Assembly (NCBI GenBank): GCA_030340625.1
Contig: JAOPHQ010001991.1
Span: 399,501-463,500 of the forward strand
Reading direction: 5' to 3'
DNA: 64,000 bases
Origin: Merluccius polli
Lineage: Eukaryota; Chordata; Actinopteri; Gadiformes; Merlucciidae
Shown here: in pieces, positions 26,601 through 37,100 of the stretch
Position numbering within the stretch: position 1 is the first letter of the stretch
How the letters are laid out: the number at the start of each line of letters is the position of its first letter
Program-made: the position numbers and the translations under genes
Notes under the pieces: generated by a model
What the model saw: the letters and a program-made list of their open reading frames with translations, nothing else
Databases searched by the model: none
What the model was told of the DNA's origin: nothing

Positions 26601-28072
26601 TTTATTCTTCAAAAAAGAGCTGTAAGAATTATCACTAAGTCAAATTATAGAGAACCATCAAATGAATTATTAATTCAATTAAGGGCCTTCAAATTTATGG
26701 ACTTAGTGGACTATAAAATAGCATTGATAATGTACAAAGCGTATAACAACTTGTTACCTTGTAAAATTGTGAACATGTTTAAAAAAAGGGAACGTAGATA
26801 TGAGCTCAGAGGGAAATGTATAATTGAAAAAACAAAGTCCAGGACTAAAATAAAAGATCAATGTATTTCTGTAAGGGGTGTAAATATCTGGAATGCACTT
26901 GACGACGAATTGAAGATGTGCCAGTCAATTCATGAATTCAAACGTTTGTTAAAGGATAAGGTATTTGAAAAATATGAGCGATGCGGTTGATGTAGCTGAC
27001 ACTATTATGGAATTATGTTTGGGATTTTGTGCAAAACGATATGATTTTCTGTTTGATGTTTTGAATGATGTAATCTGAATAAGCTGATCATGTAAGAAGG
27101 GTAGGCGAAAATAAGCGATAGCTTCAGCCTATGCCTTTTTGGTTTGGCTCTTTTCTAGTTGAACTGATGTTTTCTGTTGGACTTTTAATTTTGTATGACC
27201 TGACCGAAATAAACACATTTTCATTCATTCATTCATTCATTCAGTGTGTATAGCAGTGATTCCCAACCGGGGGTACGCGGAAAGATTATAAATTAGCCTA
27301 CAGTATCCACAAAAAAATAAATATATAAAATAATAAAATAAATAATAAAAATAAATAACATTATATTATGAATTTTATTAAGCCCATAAGTCTATTTTCG
27401 CATCCACAAGTAACAGTTCATCCACAGTGATTGTAACACTACAATGCACATCATATGAAAAGACTGAAAAGTGGCGAGGTCAGACCAATGCTTCAGACGT
27501 CTGTAGTTCACGTTTGCGCTTTAAAAAAAAAGGTTCACGTTCTTGCTGCGGTCGCGCGCGATTCGCGAACTTTAGCTGCATACCGACTGTAAACATGGAT
27601 GCATGGCTAGGCAGGAGTAAACGTCCAGCTACCGCTACTGCTACCGTCGCCCCGGACGCGGGTACAGGGGAGCCCAGTGAAAAAAGGAATAGAGAGACCA
27701 CTGCCAAACACCGGCAGTACAACGATAAATACATTTTGTATGGATTTACTACTACGTCTGATCCACTGCAGCCTCAGTGCTTTTTTTGCGGTGACGTCCT
27801 GTCAAATAATTCAATGAAACCAGCCCATCTGCAGTGGCACCAGAGCACTAAACACAAGGGAAATGTAGGTAAGACCGAGGACTTTTTCAAACGAAAACTG
27901 TCTGAATTCAAATCAAGTCAGACTACACTAAAGAAAGCAGCAAGTGTGTCAAGTAGTGTTGCACCGATACCATTTTTTGGCCCCCGATACCGATACCGAT
28001 ACCCGGCTGTGCAGTATCGGCCGATACCGATACCATACCGATACCACGCTGGAAAAAAAAAAAATAAAAATA

Positions 28073-28124
<52 letters not shown>

Positions 28125-31100
28125 AGCTTTTTTTCTTCTAATACTAAAGAACTGCATACTCACTTGGATGTAAAATCATTGCTATCATGGCTTAATTACT
28201 AGTATAATTAGATAATATAGTATCTATAGTATCTAGGGGGGGGGGGGGGGGAATCGGGGAGAAGCCGATTACAGCTTAACTCGTCGTCTAGTGTGATGCG
28301 GTCACTGTCTGTCCATTTGAGCGATCTCCCGCCTGTGAGCAAGACGCGTCTCCCTCTCTCTCCTGCTTTTTCCCCTCTTCTCCTTGTTTGTGTCCGCATG
28401 GCACCCCGGGGAGCGGGGGGGGGGGCATGGGTGGTGACCGGGTGCGTCGCACCGGCAGGCGGACCCGCTCACTGAGTTTCCCCGCACCGGCGCGTCCGCA
28501 GGCGGAGCAACTTTTCTGTGCGCCGCGCGGCTGAACCGCGCGCCCGCCGCGTCTCCGGTGCTTTTTTTTCTTGCTTTTTTTTGGTACTTTGTCGTCGTCG
28601 CTTGTCGGTCGGTCAACATGCGCGGCCGGGCGGCCGGAGTGGGCCAATAGGATAGCTGCTTGGCACGGCATGCACTGAACACGTGTGATCACACGCAGCA
28701 GTGAGTGAAGGGAGAGAAAGACGCAAAGCGCTGCGTTCCAAGTTTCATATTAGTATGTAAATGGCATCGGCGCATTATTTGTTCGTACTCGCCGATACCG
28801 ATGCCAGCATTTTAGCGCGGTATCGGGGCCCCTCCCGATACTAGTATCGGTATCGGTGCAACACTAGTGTCAAGCAAAGCATTGGAGGCATCCTATGCTG
28901 TGTCTTTACTTGTGGCTAAGTAAAAAAAACCACATTCAATTGCCGAAGATCTGATTCTCCCTGCCGCTGTACTTTTGGTTGAAACTATGCTGGACAAGAA
29001 AGCAGCAGATGCGCTGAAAACAGTTCCATTATCAAACAACACAGTCTGCCATCGGATCGATGATATGGCCACTAATATTGTTGAGCAGGTGGTCAATAAA
29101 ATGAACAGAGCAGGTCAGTTCGCTTTGCAGTTAGATGAAATGACGGATGTGAGTGAGGAGGCTCAGCTCTTGGCCTTTGTGCGCTATAAAGAAGAGTCGG
29201 ACATACATGAGCATATTTTGTTTTGCAAGAAGCTAACGGGACAGACAACTGGCGAAGAAATATTTCAGTTGATTGACAGCTTTTTTAAAGATAACGATCT
29301 GGAATGGAAGTCATGCAGTCACATCTGTACTGATGACGCGGCTGCAATGACAGGGAAAGTGCGTGGGCTGCATGGGCGTGTCATGATGGTGAACCCCGAA
29401 ATCAAGTGGAATCACTGTATTATCCACCGGGAGGCTCTCGCAAGCAAAAGGATGAGCCCTGAGATAAGTTCCGTTATGGATGACGCAGTTAAGGTGATTA
29501 ATTACATTCAGTCCAGGCCTATGAATCACAGATTGTTTCAGTGTCTTTGTCAAGAGAGCGGGGCAGAGCACGATCAGCTGCTGCTTCACACGGACGTTCG
29601 CTGGTTGTCTTGCGGCAAAACCCTACGGAGGCTTTTTGAACTTTGCGCCGAGGTGTCTGCTTTCTTGAAAGCGCACTTGCACCCTCTTGAGGTTGTTTTT
29701 GAGAACGCAGGCTGGGTTGCACGCCTTGCATATCTTGCCGATGTCTTCTCCAAGCTGAATGACCTCAACCTGTCACTTCAAGGCAAGGACTCACACATAC
29801 TTAACATGTATGACAAAGTGAATGGATTCATACATAAAGTCACCTTGTGGGAGAACAAATGTGACAATGGAGATGTGAGCTGTTTTCCACTTGTTGATGC
29901 CCATCTTGCCACCACTGATGCTGAAAAAAATCCTATAGTCAAAATCATGAGAACACATCTCTCCAAACTCAAAACTGACTTCAACCAGTACTTCCATGAC
30001 ATCGAAGAAAAGTCAGAGCAACTGGACTGGGTGAGGAACCCCTTCAGAGGGACTGAGAGCAGCAGCAGCCTTCCTGCCAGACTGCAGGAAAACCTGGTGG
30101 ATTTGTCCGTTGATCGTGTGCAGAAGATGGCACATGCTGAAAAGTCACTGACTGAGTTTTGGTGTGAAGTTGAAAAGGAATATCCAGAGCTGGGGAAATG
30201 TGCATTGAATGAACTTTTGCCTTTTGGATCAACTTACATGTGTGAAGTGACCTTCTCAGCCCTGACTCACATCAAAACCAAGCAGAGAAACGGACTGAAT
30301 GTGGAGAGCAGCTTGGTGGCGGCTTTTGCCACACTGCCCCCAGAACTGTCAAAGCTAATGAAAGACAAGCAAGTGTCTCATTAAAAGGTCCTGTGACTAA
30401 ATAAAATGTATGTTTTTTCACTCACAATAATTGTATTATTTAAATGAGCAGTTGGATTAGATATAAAGACAAAGGGTTAAATATAAGTACACATTAAGGC
30501 GAATAATCACACACGAGAGAGGGGGTACTTTTCACATGGAAACCAGCTCAAGGGGTACACTGGTCAAAAAAGATTGGGAACCACTGGTGTATAGCAGTGG
30601 TTCTCAACATTTTTTGGGTATTGGGACCCCTGCATATTTTGAGGCAAGGCAGGCTAGGTTTTGAGCGGTCCTCAGGGACCCCCACCCCCTCTATTATATG
30701 TAAAGTTACTGGAAACCTTGTGGTACTGAATATGTTCATTACACTTTTTTATTTCCCCTTGCAATTACATCAGGGACCCCTAGGGGTCCATGGACCCCTA
30801 TTTGAGAACCCCTGGTGTAGTATGATATTTGTTTTTTGTTTAGTAGTTTTCAGGTTTTAGTACATGACAGTACACTTACTAATTATTTATTTTAGGTTAT
30901 TTTATTTAAAATTGCATACTTTGTTTGACATACTTGTCCATAGCTGTTGTTTGAAGAGTTGAGACACTGACTGAAAAATAAAGTATTTTTGAAGGATATT
31001 TTGGTTGATTGATTTGGGTTATTCATTGAAGTAGTTCTTTCACTTTTAGAACTGTACTTATTTTGAGCTTTTTGTTCTTGTAAAGCTATTGGAGTAGACT

Positions 31101-34100
31101 CAGGCCAGTGGCACATGTAAATGTATCAGAAAAAGTAAAATAAAAAGGTCAATTCAGTACTGAGACCAACTTTGTGATGGTTCTCAATGGAGATTACTTT
31201 AGATGAGATCACACCATGCTCATTGTATTTACGAAAACTGCACCCATACATAGTGTACAGTACCATTGCCACCTACTGGCATGTCTTAGTATTGCTGGTT
31301 GTAAATACAAATTCCTGCATACATACTGGACTGATAAGGAACACTGCTATAACTATTATTATTATTATTAGTATTATAATGATTTAAACATTTGAAAAAG
31401 TTAGGACAACCCTTCAGTTAACTACCTATCAATTATCCAGTAGTAGTAATTATGGTTCCTCAATATACATTTAACATATTAAAACATAGGCTATGTGTGT
31501 TGTTTTTGGCGGCCTGTTTTAATTTTAGTTTTAGTCTAGTCTTTGTGTCAAACTGTCATTTTAGTTTTTATTAGTTTTAGTCACGTTCATACGCTTTTTT
31601 TTGTCTAGTCAAGTTTCAGTCGACTAAAAGTCTGAGCATTTTAGTCTATTTTAGTCAGAGTAATCCATTTTCGAACATAGACTATTTTCGTCTAGTTTTA
31701 GTCGACGAAAATTGATTACATTTTAGTCTAGTTTTAGTCAATGAAAACTATTTTAATCTCTTTTTAGTAATGTAATTCTATTTAACTCAGTTAATACAGT
31801 ATAATTACTAGGGGTGTCGACTAAGAATTTACATCTTACATCATCTCTCTTCGAATCTGACTGATCGTCGAATCATGTTTTTTTCTTTTTTTTTGCTCAT
31901 TGATCCATATTCTCATTTGCTAACGGCGCGCGTCAATACAGCCGCCCCTATTATTTTCTATGTACACCCCCACACCGGTGGTGGCAGGCGCGTGCCAGCG
32001 CGTCGACGCGCTGCCCTGCTACACTTCACGCCACTGTCCTATTTCACAGCGTCGCTGTGCGTCAAGTGCCGCCGAAAAGGCGCTTTTTTCTTTTCTTTTT
32101 TTTTCTTCTGCTCTGGAGACTAGTGGTGTGCGATACTGCATATTTTGGTATCGATCCGATACCAAGTAAATACGGGCCAGTATCGCCGATATCGATACCG
32201 ATACCGATACTTTTCAATAAATAAGGTGGATGCGTCATTGAATTGCTAAATCTCAATTAATTTTCGTGACCTTAAGTGTTTTTTGTGATGTTTCCTTTTT
32301 TATTATTAAATAGTTAAAACCTAGGACAGAATGAGAACAAAATTTATAATTAAATAGAAAATGCTTTATTATCAAGTTTTTTGCTTTGCGTTACGTGACT
32401 CGCGTGACGGCACAACATCTAAACACAAGAGGGGGAGGGGGAGCAAAGTGTGCCTGCTCTGTGCTGACACAGGAGCAGCGAGTCCGGTGACCTGGCTGTT
32501 TCCTCTTTGCCGAAACCGCAGCATTGCAAACAAGAGCGGAACTTAAAGTAAATAATCGATCCCAACAGGCTAGTATCGATCCGATACCGACTTGGTATCG
32601 ATACTATCGATAATTTGGATCGATCCGCCCACCACTACTGGAGACGACTATATTCCTGTTGACGCGCCACGGCGCTGCGCGTCTTCCATTCCAGTGTGTT
32701 TTGCACTTGATATTTTTACAAAAATAGGCTATATATCATGATTTCTTGGGAGAAATAAACTATATGTAAAATCAGACATTCAGCACCGCCTATCGCCCGA
32801 ATGGAATGATCCTGTGTTTTACCGACGATTATGACTATGAGATTGGCAGTCGAATCAGGCTCCTTCGATCGAATCGTCGAATAGTCAACTATTCGGGGTC
32901 ACCCCTAATAATTACCTAGTATAGTATAGACAAAACCACATTCTTCTTTTAGTCAAACCCATTTCACAATTCAAACATGGTTATCTTATTATTATATTAT
33001 ATTATTATATTATTATTTCTCCCCCTCTTTTTCCACAACACATTTCTTTTCCACTTCTATCCAATGAAAATGTGTCCAAATGTCATTTTTTCTTTTTCTC
33101 CCAGCCCCAAAGACGATCCCCGGCTGCCCGGCCATTGGTCCCTTTCTTTCCTTATTACTTATTTCCTTTATGTCAGACTTAAATTTGTTGTTGTTAACCA
33201 TGACACCACTGCAGCTGCAGCCATCTTCTAAATGATGCCGCGAGTGGGGATTGAGGAAGTCACGTCACTTGCATCTGCAGTGTGACACACAGCCTAGGAA
33301 ACAGAAATACCGCAAAATAATAATAACGCAACTAAACATTATAACGTGTTTTTATTTTGTAAACCACATTTAGTCTCGTTTTTATTCGTCAACAATATTG
33401 CATTATATATTTAGTTATCGTTATCGTCACATGACCACCATTTTCGTTGCGTCTCGTCTCGTTTTCATCACGTGATAAAGGTTAGTTGACGACGATATTT
33501 CGTCATCATTTTCGTTGACGAAAGCAACACTAGTTTTGGTGTCCCCCCCCAGGAATTGCTCTTGAGAAAATTTCATGTAATTGTCCCCCCCAAAGTTGAT
33601 ATCAGATTTTCGCCCCTGCACGTATGGCAATGTGTCACAAGAAGAAACACAATTGATTCGTTTTACAGGTTAAATTGTATGTTTTAAGAGACACATTCAT
33701 TTGAGGGACAAGTCAACACTGGTATTAATAATATGATGAACGGTTAATCAGAGCAAACAAATCAAGCAGTTTAAAAACTCTACTCTGCGTGTATGGCGAT
33801 GTGTGTCCCGACACAACACAGATAATTTGTTAGTTGTACAGGCTTTATTGTAACATCTGAGACACATTCGTTTGAGGGTCAACACTGGTATTATAATGAT
33901 ATGATATAATGATGACCCCATGGTTATCACAGCACAGGAGGTGTATAATGCCGTACACAAACTAACTAACAACAAAGCAAGTGGCCTTGATGGTATTGAT
34001 GCTGAGCATTTGAAATATGCCAGTGTGAGAACATATCCTCTCCTCGCATTATGTTTTACTGGTTTTATGTTACATGGCATGCTTCCTGATTCTATGCTTT

Positions 34101-37100
34101 CTGTTCTATTAGTGCCTGTAATTAAGGACAAGACTGGTAAAATTGGCAGTCTCGATAATTACAGACCCATAGCACTGGCAAGTATAGTATCTAAAGTGCT
34201 GGAAATGATCCTGTTGGACAAAATATATGAGTACATTCACTCCACAGATAATCAATTCGTCTTTAAACCCAAGCATGGCACTGACCTCTGCATTTATGCG
34301 CTAAAGGAAATGGTAGATAAATATAGAGGACAAAACTCATCAGTCCTTATGTCCTTTATTGATGCGTCACGCGCCTTTGATCGCATCAATCATTTTAAGC
34401 TTTTTACTAAGCTAACCCAAAGAGGGGTGCCGGGGAGCATAGTTAGGATTTTAGCCTACTGGTATGCCAACCAGACTATGAAAGTTAAGTGGGGAAATAG
34501 TTTATCTCTCCCTTTTCAAGTAACTAATGGTGTCAGGCAGGGGGGAATTTTGTCCCCTGTACTTTTTAATCTATACATGGATGATCTGTCTAAGCAGTTA
34601 AATGCCTGTAACACTGGATGTATGCTGGGTGATAATCTAGTGAATAATCTGATGTACGCAGATGATCTGGTGGTACTGAGCCCAAGCAGCGCTGGTCTCC
34701 AGCAGCTTCTCAACATTTGCACCGTGTATGGGATTGAAAATGATATCATGTATAATGCCAGCAAGAGTGTTGTCTTAATTCGTAGAACCAAAGAGGACAA
34801 GGGTCAAATATTTCCAGATTTTAAACTTTCTTTTAATGTTCTTAATGTCTGCAGTAAGGTCAAGTATCTCGGCCATTTTATTACAGAACATATGACAGAT
34901 GATGAGGATATTCGCAGACAGTGCCGTAAGATGTATGCGCAGGCGAACATCCTCGCACGTAAATTCAGCATGTGCTCTGAAGCAGTTAAGATTACTCTGT
35001 TCAGAGCTTACTGCACACCACTCTACACTGCCCACTTGTGGTCAAGGTACAAGAGAGCTAGCTTTCAGAAACTGCAAGTGGCATATAATGATGCAATGAG
35101 AATTCTACTCAAAAGGCCTAGATGGAGCAGTGCAAGTGCAATGTTTGTGGCTGCAAGAGTCAATACTCTCCAAGCTGTTCTTAGGAATCTAATGCACAGA
35201 TTCATGTGCCGTTTGGATGAGTCTGAGAATAGCATCATTGTCAATATAAGTAACCCTGTGAAGAGCTGCATCAGATATACCTCTAGTCTTAGGAGACATT
35301 GGCTTAACTGCTTGTATTTATAACCGTCTTAATTTATTGTGTAAAGGACTGTTTTTAATTCATGCTTTTAATTCATGTTTTAATTTTTTTAATTCATGTT
35401 TTTAATTCATGTTTTAATTCATGTTTCTAATTAATGTTGCTTGTTGGTGTCTGTATTTTGTATGTATCTATGGACCTTGAGTCTGCAATAAAGACATTGA
35501 TTGATTGATTGATATGATTAACAAATAATAACGAATCAAGCAGTTGAAGCAGTATGCACGTATGGCGATGTGTCTCCGATTCAACGCACACACGTATTGT
35601 AGGCCTACTTAGTTTTATATTAGGCCTATAGCAGCCTACAATTTGAATGATTCTTTAGGAGACATTTAATATATTTGGTTTGTTTCAGACAGAAGGCACA
35701 CACAATTATATCCGCGATAATTAATTCAGTTTGACGTTAAATATTGCCCCTTTTTGGCTTTCTAATCTTAATAGCTCATTGAGTGCCGATATCAATACTC
35801 CTGCGTATAGACGACCAATACTAGTGTTGTTATAGCCTGACATGACAGCAGACTTTACAATGCTGTGATGTGAACACGTTCGTTGTTCGTTAGCTAACGC
35901 CCATATACTGTATCTAGAAGCTAACGCCGGTCACTCACCATGACACCTGCCCAGTTCTCCACTGGTTTTCTTCACACCACAACTCGATTTCTCTCCTCTG
36001 ACCGTTATACCATTATAACCCTGGTCTGTTCCTGGTCTCTTGGACGCCTAGCAGGCTCATCATTATAAGGCTGTGGTCCATCGTAAACATTTGAATTTAC
36101 AACCTCTTCGGTGTCAAAACTAGCTTGAGATCCATTAATTTCCATTGTTCAACTTGACCGCTCTTCCCCCTGTTACATCACGGCTGTGAGAAAGCCCAAC
36201 AGTGAACTCTCTTGGCGGAAATCCAGTACTGCAGCTTCATATCCTTTTTTCCTGTTATTGGTTAGTTTGGGTGTGACGCAACTTGATTCCCCGAGTGGAT
36301 GCGCAGCAGTTAATGTTTTACTAGTCGCGCCAATCCCAGTTTGCCTTTCTTTGTTGACGTGTGCGTTCATGAAACCCATGTGAGTACATATTGACTTTGG
36401 TGCATGGAGTTAACTTTGTTTTTCATTATATTGACTTTGGTGATAAGTTTGTTTACTTTGATGTTCTGAAGACGGTGAAGCTACGGAGCTTGTTAATTAG
36501 CTATTATGTTTCCAAGATTAATGTTTAAAACATGTATCCCGGTTAAACTTATGACCATGTTCACTCTGTAATATAATAAGATGATAGCCTTCAATTTCTG
36601 ATGCATATTTTAGCACTGTATTACCTGCCAGCTTATTACCCACTAATGGTAATTGTGTGTTAATATTCTAGAAGTGACTGTAGCTGGTCTAATTCATGTT
36701 TATGTCACACCGCGGTGAGGGGTGTCCTGTCTTGGGTTTTCTGTCTTGTGAATTTCATGTTTTATTTTGAAAAGTAACTCTCCTCTCGTTTCAGGTCACT
36801 TGCCCTTCCTCTTGTGTCACCGGTCTGGCGTCTCCCCTAATCCCTGATTGTTTCCACCTGTGCTCCCTTCCCTCATGTGTAAATAGTCTTTGTCTTCCCC
36901 TGTCCTTGTTGCCAGAGTATTTCGTTCGTCACTGTCCGTGTACCTCCAGCCTTTGTTCTTTGTCCTGCCAGTGCCACGCCAAGTTCCAAGTTTGTATCTT
37001 GATTTTCTGTTTTCCTCTGAGAAAGAGTGATCTTTTGTTTGTAGTTTTTTGGTCAGGTTATTTTGTAGACCTAGAATTTTGTATTTAGCCTTTTGCTCGC

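Larger units (their letters stand above)
23940..27240 (+). mobile_element. AT-rich CR1/L2-type LINE, nested in the hAT
   Basis: Endonuclease and reverse transcriptase coding regions are followed by AATAAACACATTTT and a (TTCA)n tail at 27215-27242. The insertion starts 5'-truncated within the endonuclease. A solo LTR interrupts it at 26055-26476. Clade placement (CR1/L2 or a Jockey-type relative) is approximate. Confidence 0.8.
27595..30384 (+). pseudogene. hAT transposase, ZBED5/SCAND3-like, split by a MITE plus one stop
   Basis: From ATG 27595 (MDAWLGRSKRPATATATV) a BED-like zinc finger follows, with PQCFFCGDVLSNNSMKPAHL and HQSTKH. The catalytic region has LQLDEMTDVSEEAQLLAF (first Asp, near 29130) and CTDDAAAMTG (second Asp, near 29325). 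The C-terminal dimerisation region around CEVTFSALTHIKTKQRNG (near 30243) is intact to the stop at 30384. The gene is broken only by the MITE at 27954-28866, which is bounded by a TSD, and by TAA at 28921-28923, after which the frame stays open for about 490 codons. Related domesticated genes in vertebrates include ZBED5. The state suggests a young copy. Confidence 0.86.
27254..30586 (+). mobile_element. hAT element with ZBED5/Buster-like transposase
   Basis: Ends CAGTGATTCCCAACC and GATTGGGAACCACTG are inverted repeats with a perfect 8-bp duplication GTGTATAG at 27246-27253 and 30587-30594. It carries a long transposase gene and a nested MITE. The right TSD copy abuts a second, small hAT MITE directly. 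Confidence 0.9.
31505..33532. mobile_element. hAT-type MITE with AGTTTTAGTC repeats, carrying nested elements
   Basis: The right end TTTCGTTGACGAAAGCAACACTA is clear. The left end is only approximate, since TIR-like GTTGTTTTTGGCGG near 31500 is degraded. The left part has many TTTTAGTCTAGTTTTAGTC repeats that recur inverted on the right (GACGAAAATG and CGTCATC motifs). Two further elements are nested inside (31809-32907 and, within that, 32121-32637). Confidence 0.6.
20771..33618 (+). mobile_element. hAT transposon (ZMYM/DUF4371 type) expanded to 12.8 kb by nested insertions
   Basis: The left end CATGGGCGGAAATC and the right end GATTTTCGCCCCTG are inverted repeats. The flanks CGCGTATG (20763-20770) and CACGTATG (33619-33626) differ only at one CpG, as expected from decay of an 8-bp TSD. 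Inside are the hAT transposase (21967-23925), then a LINE, a second hAT with a MITE, a small MITE and a stack of MITEs, all inserted 3' of the transposase. The right end carries the same CCCCCC-rich subterminal block (33542-33620) as the left. Confidence 0.8.

Noticed and set aside
2944..28115. Repeats as a CRISPR array
   Set aside because: The repeats found are microsatellites, minisatellites and transposon repeats without evenly spaced unique spacers, and the genome is eukaryotic.
28288..28692. Arginine- and proline-rich frames in the MITE at 27954-28866
   Set aside because: GC-rich non-coding MITE sequence. No family pattern, and several frames are open on both strands.
20771..33618. CATGGGCGG and CGCCCCTG ends as chance matches
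   Set aside because: Considered because they are 12.8 kb apart. Kept as an element because the flanks match at 7 of 8 bases, the ends share a C-rich subterminal block, and the transposase lies between them.
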